DNA from: Candidatus Pedobacter colombiensis
Lineage (GTDB): Bacteria; Bacteroidota; Bacteroidia; Sphingobacteriales; Sphingobacteriaceae
NCBI GenBank assembly: GCA_029202485.1
Contig: CP119313.1
Location: 4,774,001-4,838,000 of the forward strand
Length of the DNA stretch: 64,000 bases
Direction: 5' to 3'
In this document: one piece after another, positions 1-10,700 of the stretch
How the letters are laid out: each line of letters starts with the position of its first letter
Position numbering within the stretch: the stretch's first letter is position 1
The notes under the pieces: generated by a model
Told to the model about the DNA's origin: nothing
Databases searched by the model: none
The model's input: the letters and a program-made list of their open reading frames with translations, nothing else
Position numbers and translations under genes: made by a program

Positions 1-608
1 TCTTCCTTATGCATCTGATTGGTATAATTATAAGTATAAACCAAAATACCCAATATAACCAATGCCAGTAACATATGTACGGTAACTATCCAGGGCATTA
101 AATTAGTAGACACTACAATTGAGCCCAACCAGGCTTGAAAACCAACAACAATAAGATTTGAAAAACTAAGAACAATGATTCTATTGGCTTTTCCTTTATA
201 GGCAAATGAAAATAGTAATAAGCCCAATAACAGAAAACCTGTGATTGCGCCCATTAATCTGTTGATGTATTCGGTCCAGGTTTTTCCAGCATTAAAAGTT
301 TCAGGCTGAAGAATAGATTGATCATGCCTGATGCTATCGGCCAAATGACCTTTGCCCATTTTTTCCAATGTTTTAGCAAACCGCTCATTCTTAGCTACAC
401 GTTCTGCTACATATTTTTCTTTGTAATCGATAGGGAGCTGCGAAACATGAGTAGGTGGCACATATTGATCAAAACACTTAGGCCAATCCGGACAGCCCAT
501 ACCAGATCCTGTACTACGTACTACCCCTCCTGCCAGAATTAGCAACAAGGTTACAACGATTGTAGTAAGGTTTAGCCTGATAAATCTCGTTTCAGATTTA
601 GAAACCAT
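1..608 (-). CDS. ctaA: Heme A synthase CtaA/Cox15 family, partial (C-terminus beyond window)
   Basis: Reading the minus strand from an ATG at 608 gives an open frame that runs off the window edge (about 202 residues). It begins MVSKSETRF, then a membrane helix, then the motif GGVVRSTGSGMGCPDWPKCF. That motif, with its paired cysteines in the first periplasmic loop, is typical of Cox15/CtaA, which oxidises heme O to heme A for aa3-type oxidases. Further helices and an EYINRLMGAITG motif (heme-ligand region) follow. The gene lies directly downstream of the oxidase subunit I gene, which needs heme A. A hairpin with a T-run separates the two, so it may have partly independent expression. The family is clear; only the N-terminal half is visible. 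Confidence 0.93.
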   Translation of the reverse strand, partial: MVSKSETRFIRLNLTTIVVTLLLILAGGVVRSTGSGMGCPDWPKCFDQYVPPTHVSQLPIDYKEKYVAERVAKNERFAKTLEKMGKGHLADSIRHDQSILQPETFNAGKTWTEYINRLMGAITGFLLLGLLLFSFAYKGKANRIIVLSFSNLIVVGFQAWLGSIVVSTNLMPWIVTVHMLLALVILGILVYTYNYTNQMHKE

Positions 609-623
609 GGTATGTGTTAGATT

Positions 624-674
624 AAAAAAAATGAGGTACCTGTTGTAAGTATTTACTTACTGCAGATACCTCAT
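624..674 (-). terminator. Rho-independent terminator after ctaD
   Basis: The arms ATGAGGTA (631-638) and TACCTCAT (667-674) pair, with an inner GTAAGT/ACTTAC stem. On the minus strand the hairpin is followed by a run of about eight T (624-630 region). This fits termination of the act-cta operon just after ctaD and before ctaA. Confidence 0.75.
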
Positions 675-697
675 CGTATTAGATACTACGTATTAGT

Positions 698-2581
698 CTA
701 TTTTGACGCATCTACAGAAGGGTTTTCTTCTTCCCATTCTCTTTGTATACGCTCAGACTCACTATTCCCTTCAAAATCATGAGGCATATTTGAGCTCATT
801 GTTTGTGAAAAAGGAACTGTTTGAGGAATAAAATCTTCTTCAGCTCCAGGCTTACTGTAATCATATGGCCAACGGTATACCGTAGGGATTTCTCCAGGCC
901 AGTTACCATGTAAACGCTCAACAGGAGTAGTCCATTCCAATGTATTTGCGCCCCAAGGATTTTGAGTTGCTACTTTACCCTTAAAGATCGAGTAGAAGAA
1001 GTTGAATAAGAAAGCAACCTGAGCAAGTGCTGCGATAATTGCAGACCAGGTAACCAAGATATTCACTGTAACCCATTTTTGCATAAACTCAAACTCAGTG
1101 AATGCATAATAACGACGTGGAACCCCATCTAATCCTAAGAAGTGTAATGGGAAGAATACTAAATAAGCACAAGCAAAAGTAATCCAGAAATGTAGATAAC
1201 CTAATTTGCTGCTCATCATTCTTCCGAACATTTTAGGGAAGTAGTGATAAACACCAGCAAGCATACCAAATATCGCTGCAGATCCCATTACTAAGTGGAA
1301 GTGGGCAATTACAAAGTAAGTATCGTGTAAGTTGATATCTAAAGATGCATTACCTAAGAAGATACCAGTTAAACCACCAGAGATAAAGAATGAAACCATA
1401 CCAATGGCAAATAACATAGCAGGAGTAAACCTGATGTTACCTCTCCATAATGTAGCCAGCCAGTTAAATGTTTTAACAGCTGAAGGCACAGCGATGATCA
1501 ACGTAGTGATCATAAATACACCTCCCAATAATGGGTTCATACCGGTTACAAACATATGGTGACCCCAAACGATAAATGAAAGGATTGTAATACCGATCAA
1601 TGAATAAATCATCGCATGGTAACCGAAAATAGGCTTTCTTGAATTTACAGACATGATCTCTGAAGACAAACCCATTGCCGGCATAATTACAATATATACC
1701 TCCGGGTGTCCAAGGAACCAGAATAAATGCTGCCATAAAATTGGAGATCCACCTTCATTTGGAAGGATCTGAGTCCCCATAACAATATCAGAAAGGTAGA
1801 AACTTGTACCAAAGCTTCTATCGAAGATCAACAACACAACACCTGCAACTAACACAGGGAAAGATAAAATACCCAAAACTGCAGTCAGGAAAAACGCCCA
1901 TATAGTTAAAGGCATTTTCCAAAGATCCATACCTTTAGTACGCATGTTTAAGATAGTACTTACATAGTTGATACCACCCATTAAAGATGAAGCAACAAAA
2001 AGTATCATACTGATTAACCATAAAGTCATACCCAAACCAGAACCGCTAATCGCTGTAGGCAAAGCAGACAATGGTGGATAAACCGTCCATCCCGCACTCG
2101 CAGGTCCTGTTTGTATAAAGAATGAACCCATCATGATTACACAAGCAGTAAAGAAGAACCAATAAGAAAGCATGTTCAGGAATGGAGAAGCCATATCCCT
2201 GGCACCAATCTGAAGCGGTATCAATAAGTTACTAAAAGTACCGCTCAATCCTGCCGTCAATACAAAGAATACCATGATGGTACCATGTATAGTCACTAAA
2301 GCAAGGTAAAAATCAGGTCGGATACGACCACCTTCAGCCCACTTTCCTAAGAAAGTCTCTAAAATAGGGAAGTCTTTATCTGGCCATGCAAGTTGTAAAC
2401 GAAACAATATCGACAATCCCATTGCAATAACAGCCATAATAATACCTGTTATCAGGAACTGCTTCGCAATCATCTTGTGATCCTGACTAAAGACGTACTT
2501 CGTTAAGAAGGTCTCTTTGTGATGCCCATGATCATCATGGTTATCGTGGTTATGTGTATCGTGTAATGATATAGTTGACAT
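698..2581 (-). CDS. ctaD: Cytochrome c oxidase subunit I
   Basis: This 627-residue multi-helix protein is the catalytic subunit of an aa3-type oxidase, which reduces O2 to water while pumping protons. Visible signatures are the heme a ligand region TIHGTIM (about residue 99), the Tyr-His cross-link motif HPEVY (292-296), the CuB histidine pair HH (341-342), and HDTYFVIAHFHLVM (419-432) with the heme a3 and heme a ligands. The N-terminus is unusually His/Asp rich (residues 7-22), which is not needed for catalysis. It starts 20 bp after ctaC, and the whole act-cta set is co-directional, so it is very likely in the operon. A strong terminator follows. Confidence 0.97.
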   Translation of the reverse strand: MSTISLHDTHNHDNHDDHGHHKETFLTKYVFSQDHKMIAKQFLITGIIMAVIAMGLSILFRLQLAWPDKDFPILETFLGKWAEGGRIRPDFYLALVTIHGTIMVFFVLTAGLSGTFSNLLIPLQIGARDMASPFLNMLSYWFFFTACVIMMGSFFIQTGPASAGWTVYPPLSALPTAISGSGLGMTLWLISMILFVASSLMGGINYVSTILNMRTKGMDLWKMPLTIWAFFLTAVLGILSFPVLVAGVVLLIFDRSFGTSFYLSDIVMGTQILPNEGGSPILWQHLFWFLGHPEVYIVIMPAMGLSSEIMSVNSRKPIFGYHAMIYSLIGITILSFIVWGHHMFVTGMNPLLGGVFMITTLIIAVPSAVKTFNWLATLWRGNIRFTPAMLFAIGMVSFFISGGLTGIFLGNASLDINLHDTYFVIAHFHLVMGSAAIFGMLAGVYHYFPKMFGRMMSSKLGYLHFWITFACAYLVFFPLHFLGLDGVPRRYYAFTEFEFMQKWVTVNILVTWSAIIAALAQVAFLFNFFYSIFKGKVATQNPWGANTLEWTTPVERLHGNWPGEIPTVYRWPYDYSKPGAEEDFIPQTVPFSQTMSSNMPHDFEGNSESERIQREWEEENPSVDASK

Positions 2582-2601
2582 AATGTGCTATTCCAGTATT
2601 A

Positions 2602-3831
2602 TTAATTTTTTAAAGCTAATTGTTTTGTTTTAACTGCCGAGGCTTCCTTTGCTGTTGTATCAGCAGCTACTGGAGCAGCAGCAGGTGTTACAGGTAAGTT
2701 AAATTCCTTTTTCAAATCGTCAGTTAAATAAGCTGGTTGTTGTTTTACCCAAGCCTCATATTCAGCCATTGAAACAACCTTAACTTCTTTTTGCATTTTA
2801 TAGTGACCGTCTCCACAGATCTTGTTACATAAAAACAAATATTTAAAAGTAGGGTCGTTCGTTTTAGCCTTCATCTCTTCAGTAGTGATGGTCGGTGTAA
2901 ATTCGAAGTAAGAAGTCATGCCTGGTACTGTATTCAATTGAACCCTGAAATGTGGCATATAAAAACTATGAATTACATCCTTACTGGTCAAAATTAAACG
3001 CACTGGCTTGTTAACCGGAATTACCATCTCATCTGCCGACTGATCATCAAGTGAGTTTTTATCTTTATAATCAATACCTAATGCATTATTTGCGGTGATC
3101 AATTTGTAATTCTTTGTACCAACTACACCATCAGCACCTGCATAGCGAATTGCCCAGGCAAATTGAGATGAAGTAATCTCAATACTGATAGGTTTGTTAT
3201 TAGGGTCTTCGATTTTGTAAAAAATTGATCTCCAGGTAAGGAATCCCATTAATACCAAAATTGTTAAAACGAAAGCCGGAACAATTGTCCAGATACGCTC
3301 AATGGTATTGTTGTGAGGGTAATAATATGCTTTTCTTTTGTTTGTGTATTTATAGAAATAAGCGAAAGCAAATAAAAGAATGTGTGTAACAATGAAAACT
3401 ATAGTTGTAAGGATCAACGTAATGTTAAACATCTGGTCAATCTTTTTACCATGTTCTGATGCTGCTTCAGGTAGGATCATGTTTCCATGAACTGTATATT
3501 CCCAATATACACCATATAAACCTACAATAAGGAACAATGCAAAAAGCACTCCATTAACTGTATTCCAGTTAATTCCTTTTGGTTTATCCTGAGCCTCACG
3601 GGTCAATTCATATACCTTTAATGCTTTTCCAATGATTGCTACGAATAAGCAAACCAGTAAAAAGGCCATGGCATAAAATATCACCGATTTATAAATCGGC
3701 CCCATATCAACGGGCTTTTTAGCGGTCTCAGCGGCTGCAGCTTGTGCAAAAGCGCTGGTATTTGCAAACACAGTTAAAATTACTGCTAGTGCCGCTATCG
3801 TTTTGTTACTTATAAATTTTCTTAAACTCAT
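2602..3831 (-). CDS. ctaC: Cytochrome c oxidase subunit II (CuA subunit)
   Basis: This 409-residue protein has a signal peptide (residues 1-29, ending SAFAQ), two membrane segments and a C-terminal cupredoxin domain. The binuclear CuA site is visible as C335-x3-C339-x3-H343-x2-M346, with the upstream histidine in DVIHSFYMP. It accepts electrons and passes them to subunit I. There is no CXXCH motif, so this is not a caa3-type subunit; electrons probably come directly from the heme subunits of the alternative complex III encoded just upstream. An N-terminal extension with an additional hydrophobic helix precedes the usual two helices, and an Ala/Lys-rich tail follows the cupredoxin fold. Confidence 0.96.
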   Translation of the reverse strand: MSLRKFISNKTIAALAVILTVFANTSAFAQAAAAETAKKPVDMGPIYKSVIFYAMAFLLVCLFVAIIGKALKVYELTREAQDKPKGINWNTVNGVLFALFLIVGLYGVYWEYTVHGNMILPEAASEHGKKIDQMFNITLILTTIVFIVTHILLFAFAYFYKYTNKRKAYYYPHNNTIERIWTIVPAFVLTILVLMGFLTWRSIFYKIEDPNNKPISIEITSSQFAWAIRYAGADGVVGTKNYKLITANNALGIDYKDKNSLDDQSADEMVIPVNKPVRLILTSKDVIHSFYMPHFRVQLNTVPGMTSYFEFTPTITTEEMKAKTNDPTFKYLFLCNKICGDGHYKMQKEVKVVSMAEYEAWVKQQPAYLTDDLKKEFNLPVTPAAAPVAADTTAKEASAVKTKQLALKN

Positions 3832-3899
3832 TTCCTTAAAAGTAGTAACGCTGTACTTCTATTATACTATTATTTTTTATTATCTATAAAGATCACCAA

Positions 3900-5114
3900 C
3901 TACAAATGGTGGTGTAAACTTTCTTGTAAAAACGGATGGTTTTTAGCGATTAAAGGTTTCTTACTTAAAGCACTCAAAACTGTAAAAGTAAACAAACCAA
4001 CAAAACCAATCGCGGTACCAATCTCTATTATACCAAATGTATGTTCTTCAGCAACTGTTCCTGGCATGATCATTTGATAATAATCAACCCAGTGGCCACA
4101 TACAACAACAATACATACGGTCAATAATATATTCTCGTGTCTTTTATTGTCTCTGTCCATTAACAAAAACACAGGAGCTAAAAAGTTCAATACCAAATTC
4201 AGGTAAAACCAGAATTGATAATTTTCAAACCTGTTATAGAAATATACAGTCTCCTCTGGCATGTTAGCATAATAGATTAACAAAAATTGAGCAAACCATA
4301 CATAAGTCCAGAAAATAGACCAACCGAAAACCAATTGTCCAAGGTTATGTAAATGGCTATTGTTTACCCAGTTCATGTAACCTGCTTTTCTCAATAAAAT
4401 CAAGATGATCGCAATAGTAGCTAAAGCACTTACCCACATGGCAGCAAAGTTATACCAACCAAACATAGTTGAGAACCAGTGTGCCTCAAGTGACATTACA
4501 GTATCGAAAGCAAAAATTGGTGTGGTAAATCCATAAATAACCAAAAATATACAAGAGTATTTAAAGCTCTTTCTGTATGAATTTAAACCACCTTCAAGAT
4601 CCTCATTGTTAGATAGCTTTGATAATAATAAAGCGAAGATGGTATAAACACCTAGAAAAATTACCTGACGAGCCATGAAGAAAGGTACATTCAGGAAAGA
4701 TGATTTACCATCGATTATTTTATCATAGTTTGCACTGCCGGGATCTGTTAATCCTACAGCGTGCCAGTGATGATATAAGTTGTGTGTATATAAACCTGCA
4801 CCAATTACCGCAAGTAATATGATTACTGCTATTGGTAGAGTTTTGGCCATTGCCTGCGGTACACGTAATATAGAAGCAGACCAGCCAGCTTGTGCTACAA
4901 ATTGAACAGCAAGGAAGAAAGCTCCAGACATGCATACACATGCGAAGTAATAAGCCATTAGCAACAGGTTTGCAAAGGTACGCTCATGAAGCGCCTCAGC
5001 AGAAAAACCATAACCTATAGCCGCCAGACCTATTACAATAGCGATTATGCTTAAAGTTTTAGCTTTACCTGTAAACTCAAACTGCTCAGTAAAATTATAA
5101 TTGTGAGTTCCCAT
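3900..5114 (-). CDS. actF: Alternative complex III subunit ActF
   Basis: This 404-residue polytopic membrane protein, with about ten helices, has the NrfD/PsrC-like fold of ActF, one of the two large integral subunits of the quinol:electron acceptor oxidoreductase. It sits between actE and ctaC in the canonical order ABCDEF, 15 bp after actE. Helices are rich in aromatic residues and His (for example YHHWHAVG, HWVDYYQMIMPG). The family is recognised from context and from the characteristic sequence of Bacteroidota ActF. In the characterised complexes ActF does not bind a cofactor and may take part in proton translocation. Confidence 0.92.
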   Translation of the reverse strand: MGTHNYNFTEQFEFTGKAKTLSIIAIVIGLAAIGYGFSAEALHERTFANLLLMAYYFACVCMSGAFFLAVQFVAQAGWSASILRVPQAMAKTLPIAVIILLAVIGAGLYTHNLYHHWHAVGLTDPGSANYDKIIDGKSSFLNVPFFMARQVIFLGVYTIFALLLSKLSNNEDLEGGLNSYRKSFKYSCIFLVIYGFTTPIFAFDTVMSLEAHWFSTMFGWYNFAAMWVSALATIAIILILLRKAGYMNWVNNSHLHNLGQLVFGWSIFWTYVWFAQFLLIYYANMPEETVYFYNRFENYQFWFYLNLVLNFLAPVFLLMDRDNKRHENILLTVCIVVVCGHWVDYYQMIMPGTVAEEHTFGIIEIGTAIGFVGLFTFTVLSALSKKPLIAKNHPFLQESLHHHL

Positions 5115-5129
5115 TTATATTGTGCTTTT

Positions 5130-5720
5130 CTATTGTATTTTTTGTAATTGTTGAACATACATCACTACTTTCCATCTTTCTTCTGGAGATAGCTGAGAGG
5201 CATGTGATCCCATATTATTTAAACCATACTCAATGGTATGATAAATTTTTCCTGCTGTTAAATCTTTCATCAGACCACCACGCGAAGAAGTTGCATCACC
5301 ATGATAAGCAGGAATTCCGCTGATCTTTTCAATTTGAACCAAGTGACCTTTACCATCACCTTTTTCTCCGTGACATGGAGAACAAAATACAGTGAAATAA
5401 TGCTTACCTGATTCCACGTTTGCTTCCGTTAAAGGAAGTGGATTAACCAGATTCGCACCAGCCAACTCATATCCTTCCTTAGTGTTAGGATAATCATCAT
5501 ACTTATTGAATCCTACCGGATTGGTATGTGCAGGCGGAGTTTGTGCCGTTTGTCCTTTAAAACTTGGATTAGGATTAGGTTGATCCGGATTGTAAGCAAT
5601 CGGTTCATACATATTTGGTGCGTATTCTAAACCCGGACTTCTTTTATCCTTGCATGCTGAAAATACAACAGCACCTGCAAGAATACAAAATGAGGCTAAA
5701 ACTACTTTACTCTTATTCAT
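5130..5720 (-). CDS. actE: Alternative complex III monoheme cytochrome c subunit ActE
   Basis: A start at 5720 (MNKSKVVLASF, 196 residues) is preferred over the longer frame from 5741. It gives a proper lipoprotein signal with lipobox VFSAC, and its ATG overlaps the actD stop by 8 bp (ATGAATAA), suggesting translational coupling. The mature protein has one c-type heme site, CSPCH, within FTVFCSPCHGEKGDGKGH, and a probable Met ligand near NNMGSHASQL. As a membrane-anchored periplasmic monoheme cytochrome it relays electrons from the complex. It lies between actD and actF. Confidence 0.93.
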   Translation of the reverse strand: MNKSKVVLASFCILAGAVVFSACKDKRSPGLEYAPNMYEPIAYNPDQPNPNPSFKGQTAQTPPAHTNPVGFNKYDDYPNTKEGYELAGANLVNPLPLTEANVESGKHYFTVFCSPCHGEKGDGKGHLVQIEKISGIPAYHGDATSSRGGLMKDLTAGKIYHTIEYGLNNMGSHASQLSPEERWKVVMYVQQLQKIQ

Positions 5721-6249
5721 AGCTAATATACTTCCTTTCATTATGCTTTACTTCCAAAGCACCAGCTTCCTTTAATAAATCGTCAATCTTACTGTGATCA
5801 GTGTTTTCTTTTGCATCAACTGCAATAATAAACCTATCATCTGTTGCTCTTAAATCCATTACTCTTGGTGCTCTTCCCGGAAATAAGTGGGTCGATGCAT
5901 AGTAAGAAGCTACTAAACCAAAAGCACAAAATAAAATAGTCAACTCAAATGTAATTGGAATAAAATCCGGTAAAGCAAAGTGCGGCTTACCACCAATATT
6001 GATTGGCCAGTCGATAGCAGCTGCATAATATACAAATGAAAGCATGGTACAAGTACCCGTGATTCCGAAAAAGAAAGCAGCAATATCTAACCTCGAACGT
6101 TTAACTCCTAATTTTGCTTCTATGCCGTGAATAGGCATTGGCGTATAAACATCATGTATCTTAATGTTGTTTTCCTGCAATTTATCGATGCCATGCATCA
6201 TTTCATCAGGATCACCAAAGCTGCCTAAAATATATTTGGTATTATTCAT
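5713..6249 (-). CDS. actD: Alternative complex III subunit ActD (DUF3341)
   Basis: This 178-residue protein has a soluble N-terminal half (YILGSFGDPDEMMHGIDKL), two membrane helices (about 57-75 and 95-117), and a C-terminal soluble segment containing DRFIIAVDA. This is the DUF3341 architecture of ActD, a peripheral/integral subunit of unknown catalytic role. It is 2 bp from actC upstream and overlaps actE by 8 bp downstream, so it is tightly coupled within the operon. Confidence 0.93.
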   Translation of the reverse strand: MNNTKYILGSFGDPDEMMHGIDKLQENNIKIHDVYTPMPIHGIEAKLGVKRSRLDIAAFFFGITGTCTMLSFVYYAAAIDWPINIGGKPHFALPDFIPITFELTILFCAFGLVASYYASTHLFPGRAPRVMDLRATDDRFIIAVDAKENTDHSKIDDLLKEAGALEVKHNERKYISYE

Positions 6250-6251
6250 TG

Positions 6252-7724
6252 TTATATTTTTGCGTATTCTTCTTGTTTAACACTATCAAATTTCTCTAAA
6301 GACTCAATGTATTCTGATACATGTGTCGGATCCAAATGACCTTCTTTAATTTGCTTAAGTTTAACCTGCTCACTAGCACTTTTCAATATCATCTTAACCT
6401 CTGCAATTGCAATTGAAGGCAATACCCTTAAGAACAACAGGAACAAAGTAAAGAACAGACCAATTGACCCCACAAATACACTCACATCTACCCAGGTTGG
6501 ATAGAACATTGCCCAACTTGAAGGAATATAATCACGGTGTAATGAAGTTACAATAATTACAAAACGCTCAAACCACATACCTATGTTTACTACGATAGAT
6601 AAAATCCAGGTAGCAGGGATGCTGGTACGGATCTTTTTGAACCATAACAACTGAGGAGAGATTACGTTACAAGTCATCATCATCCAGTATGCCCACCAGT
6701 ATGGACCAGTAGAACGGTTGATGAAAGCATATTGCTCATACTCAGAACCTGAATACCAGGCAATAAAGAACTCGGTTAAATAAGCCACACCCACAATCGA
6801 TCCTGTCAAGATGATAATCTTGTTCATAGATTCAATGTGGAACATGGTGATGTAGTTTTCAAGACCCAATACTTTACGGGTAACCAACATAAGTGTTAGT
6901 ACCATTGCAAATCCTGAGAAGATCGCACCCGCTACGAAATAAGGAGGGAAAATTGTAGTGTGCCATCCCGGAATTACCGAAGTAGCAAAGTCCATAGATA
7001 CAATCGTGTGTACCGAAAGTACCAAAGGTGTAGAAATACCAGCTAAGACTAAACATACAGCCTCAAAACGCTGCCATGTCTTCACATTTCCCGACCATCC
7101 AAATGATAATATTGAATAAACTCTGCGTCTAACACCTGTAGCGCGGTCACGAATAGTTGCGATATCAGGTAATAAACCTGTATACCAGAACAATAGTGAT
7201 ACCGAGAAGTAAGTTGAGATCGCAAACATATCCCATACTAATGGTGAGTTAAAGTTAACCCATAATGATCCGAATTGATTTGGTAACGGAAGTACCCAGT
7301 AAGCTAACCATGGTCTACCCATGTGAGATACTACATACGTTGCCGCACAAATAACGGCGAAGATTGTCATCGCCTCTGCCGAACGGTTAATCGAGTTACG
7401 CCAGTTCTGACGGAAGAGCAATAGTACTGCAGAAATAAGTGTTCCTGCGTGACCAATACCTACCCACCATACGAAACCGGTGATATCCCATGCCCATCCA
7501 ACTGTTTTATTTAATCCCCAGGCACCGATACCAAACCAGAAGGTATAGCTTACTGCTACTACCCATAGTAAAGCTCCGCACAGTGCCACGGTAAATCCTA
7601 TCCACCAAGCCCTGTTTGGCTTATTCTCTACCGGTGATAAAATATCATCCGTAATCTTTGCATACGTGATATCTGTACCGGTGATTAGTGGTTCTCTTAA
7701 TATTGATTCGTTATGTCCTGACAT
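6252..7724 (-). CDS. actC: Alternative complex III quinol-binding subunit ActC (NrfD/PsrC family)
   Basis: This 490-residue integral membrane protein with about ten helices belongs to the NrfD/PsrC family. In characterised complexes ActC holds the quinol site and passes electrons to the iron-sulfur clusters of ActB. Recognisable stretches include GHAGTLISAVLLLFRQNWR (helix 2 region), HTIVSMDFATSVIPGWHTT and RFVIIVTSLHRDYIPSSW. It lies 24 bp downstream of actB and 2 bp upstream of actD. Length and order match the family. Confidence 0.95.
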   Translation of the reverse strand: MSGHNESILREPLITGTDITYAKITDDILSPVENKPNRAWWIGFTVALCGALLWVVAVSYTFWFGIGAWGLNKTVGWAWDITGFVWWVGIGHAGTLISAVLLLFRQNWRNSINRSAEAMTIFAVICAATYVVSHMGRPWLAYWVLPLPNQFGSLWVNFNSPLVWDMFAISTYFSVSLLFWYTGLLPDIATIRDRATGVRRRVYSILSFGWSGNVKTWQRFEAVCLVLAGISTPLVLSVHTIVSMDFATSVIPGWHTTIFPPYFVAGAIFSGFAMVLTLMLVTRKVLGLENYITMFHIESMNKIIILTGSIVGVAYLTEFFIAWYSGSEYEQYAFINRSTGPYWWAYWMMMTCNVISPQLLWFKKIRTSIPATWILSIVVNIGMWFERFVIIVTSLHRDYIPSSWAMFYPTWVDVSVFVGSIGLFFTLFLLFLRVLPSIAIAEVKMILKSASEQVKLKQIKEGHLDPTHVSEYIESLEKFDSVKQEEYAKI

Positions 7725-7748
7725 AATTTATTTTCCTTTAATATCAGC

Positions 7749-10700
7749 TTACGCTTGTACTGTTGTATCTGTATTTCTAATTTTCGTCATATAACCTATA
7801 CCCGGTTGTACGTTAATCTCTTCCAACACATAGTAAATACGTTCACTACGTAATGCTTTAGAAACTTCCGATTCAGGGTCGTTGGAATCACCAAAGATGA
7901 TTGCATTTGCAGAACAAGCTTGCTGACATGCCATTTTGATATCGCCATCTTTCAACGGACGTTTTTCAATTTTAGCTTTCAATTTACCTGCCTGAATACG
8001 CTGAATACACATCGAGCATTTTTCCATCACACCTCTTGAACGTGTAGTTACATCAGGGTTAAGTAACAACTGAGTAAATTCATTGTTCAGGTAGTTGTCA
8101 AAACGTGAATCATTCCAGTAGTTGAACCAGTTGAAACGACGTACTTTATATGGACAGTTGTTTGCACAGTAACGAGTACCTACGCAACGGTTGTAAGCCA
8201 TGTGATTTAAACCGTCTGAAGAGTGTACTGTAGCCAATACCGGACAAACAGTCTCACATGGAGCATGATCACAATGTTGACAAAGCATTGGCTGGTGTAC
8301 AACCGATACATTGTTCATTTGATCTTCATTCAGATGAGCAATCTCTTTCTCTTTCGTTACAGCGTTAATAGCACTATGACCATGTGCACCTTCTGCATGG
8401 GCTTCACCTTCCTGGTTAAAGCTGTAGTAACGGTCGATACGGATCCAGTGCATTTCTCTGCGTCTGCGCACTTCATCTTTACCTACAATAGGAATGTTAT
8501 TCTCTACGTTACAAGCAACAATACAAGAACCACAACCGGTACAAGCATTCAAATCGATTGCCATTACCCAGTTGTTACCTGGTGTTTCATATTTACTCCA
8601 TAAATCGTAAGTTTTATGCTTAGCATGATCATTACCCGAACCAGCAGCAGGATTCTTTTGGTATTCAGCAAATGTAGCCTCACGGATTACATTTCTACCT
8701 TCAAAAGAATAATGTGTTTGTGTTTGAGCAAGTTCTTCTCTTCTGCCAGTAGCTGCTAATTTAACAGTCGTAGCATACTTTAGAGTACCATTGCTAAAGC
8801 TTACAAAAGGATAAGCATTTTTACCTACATTATCACCGGCTTTACCAGCTTTGGTACGGCCATAACCTAATGCAATGGATACAGTACCTATCGCTTGCCC
8901 TGGTTGGATCAATAAAGGAAGGTCAATCGTATAACCGTTATCAGCTTTCACTGAAACGATATCAAATTCTTTAAATCCTAATTTCTCTGCATACTTTGGT
9001 GCAATAGCAACATAGTTATCCCAGGTTACTTTCGAAACTGGATCAGGAAGCTCTTGCAAGAATGCATTGTTGGCATGTTTACCATCACGCATCGGAACAC
9101 TTTCGTATACCTGAAGCTCGATATCTTTAGCTAAGATTTTGCTATCGTTTAAAATAGAAGGAACTACTGCCGCTAAAGAAAGGCTGAAAGTATATGCACC
9201 TGCTGGTTTTTCAGCAAGGGCAAATACACCTTTTTGTAAAGCTTCCATCCAGTTAGCACCTACAGCAGGTAAGATGTTTTTCTCCCAGTTGTTACGAACA
9301 TACTGATAGTATTCCTTAACAGCATTGTCAGACCAGATCAATAAACTCTCCTCTGCCTGACGTGAATTAAATACAGGATTAATTGTTGGCTGTACAATAG
9401 AATAAACTCCTTCGTACGAGCTTGCATCACCCCATGACTCTAAATAGTTATGGTTAATTGCAGTAACATCGCACAAAGTAGAAGTCTCATCTTTACGGTC
9501 AGAGAACGACACTTTTAAGGCGACTTTCGCTAAAGCATCAGTAAACGCTTTAGTGTTTGCTACATCGTAAGCCGGATTGCTATCCAGGAAGAAAACAGCA
9601 GCAACTTCGCCTCTGTTCATTTCATTGATCAATTCAGCAAATTCAGCGTCATTACCTGCATAAAGTTTGCAAGGATTATCTAAATTAATAGTAGTACCAT
9701 AACTGCCGATAGCAGAGTTTATAGCATTTACTAAAATTTGAGTAGAAACATCATTTGATCCTGAAACTACAAGCGCTTTACCTTTATTTTGTAAAAGCTC
9801 TTTACCTACTAATTTCAATGCTTTATCAGCAGTAACATTATTAGGTAAAGTACCACCAGCTAAGCCGGCACCTGTAATTGCATTATATAAGGCGATCAAA
9901 GCAGGGCCCTCTTCCGATAATTTTACCGGAATACGTGTATCTGCATTTGTACCTGTTAAGCTCATACCCGCCTCAAATTGGAAGTGACGAGACATTTTGC
10001 CTTCTTTTAACGACTTATGGTTTCTGTTAGAAACATATTGAGCAGTAAACTCTTCACCATTAATCCATGTACCTAAAAAGTCAGCTCCGAAACTTACAAT
10101 CAGGTCTGCTTTATCAAAATTATATTTAGGAACAACAGCTTTACCGAAGCTATTCTCATTCGCTTTAATGATACCTGTATAAGAAACCGCATCGTATTGT
10201 ACGTGTTTAGTATTAGGATAAGCAGCAGTGAAATCAGCAATAACTGCTTTTGTAGAAGGACTGTTTACAGAAGAAGAAACCAAACGGATTTTCTTTCCCG
10301 AAGCCTGAACTTTGTTTAACTCTCCTTTTACAAACTCATCTACCTTAACCCAGGTAGCTTCGTTTTCTTTTAATAAAGGTGCTTTTAATTTGGATACATC
10401 ATACAGATCTAACACGGAAGCCTGAGCTTGCGCATCAGTACCACAGTTATATACACCTGCATTTGTATTTGCCTCTATCTTAATTGGTCTACCTTCTCTG
10501 GTTTTAACCAATACAGGGTGACCTTTAAAGCTTGAAACATAATAGTTAGGAATACCCGGAACAACCTCTTCAGGTTTAATTACATAAGGTATTGCCTTAC
10601 GAACAGGGGCTGTGTGACAAGCCGCCAATGTTACCGCACCTAAACCAAAGCCTAAAGCTTTTAAAAAGTCACGGCGTGGAGTTACGGTACTTAACCCTGC

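Noticed and set aside
318..542. Plus-strand 74-residue open frame
   Set aside because: It lies antisense to the heme A synthase gene, whose minus-strand frame is clearly coding; no independent motif or signal.
8223..8603. Plus-strand 126-residue open frame antisense to actB
   Set aside because: It is in the ferredoxin domain of actB, which has all its cysteine motifs on the minus strand; no evidence for overlapping coding.
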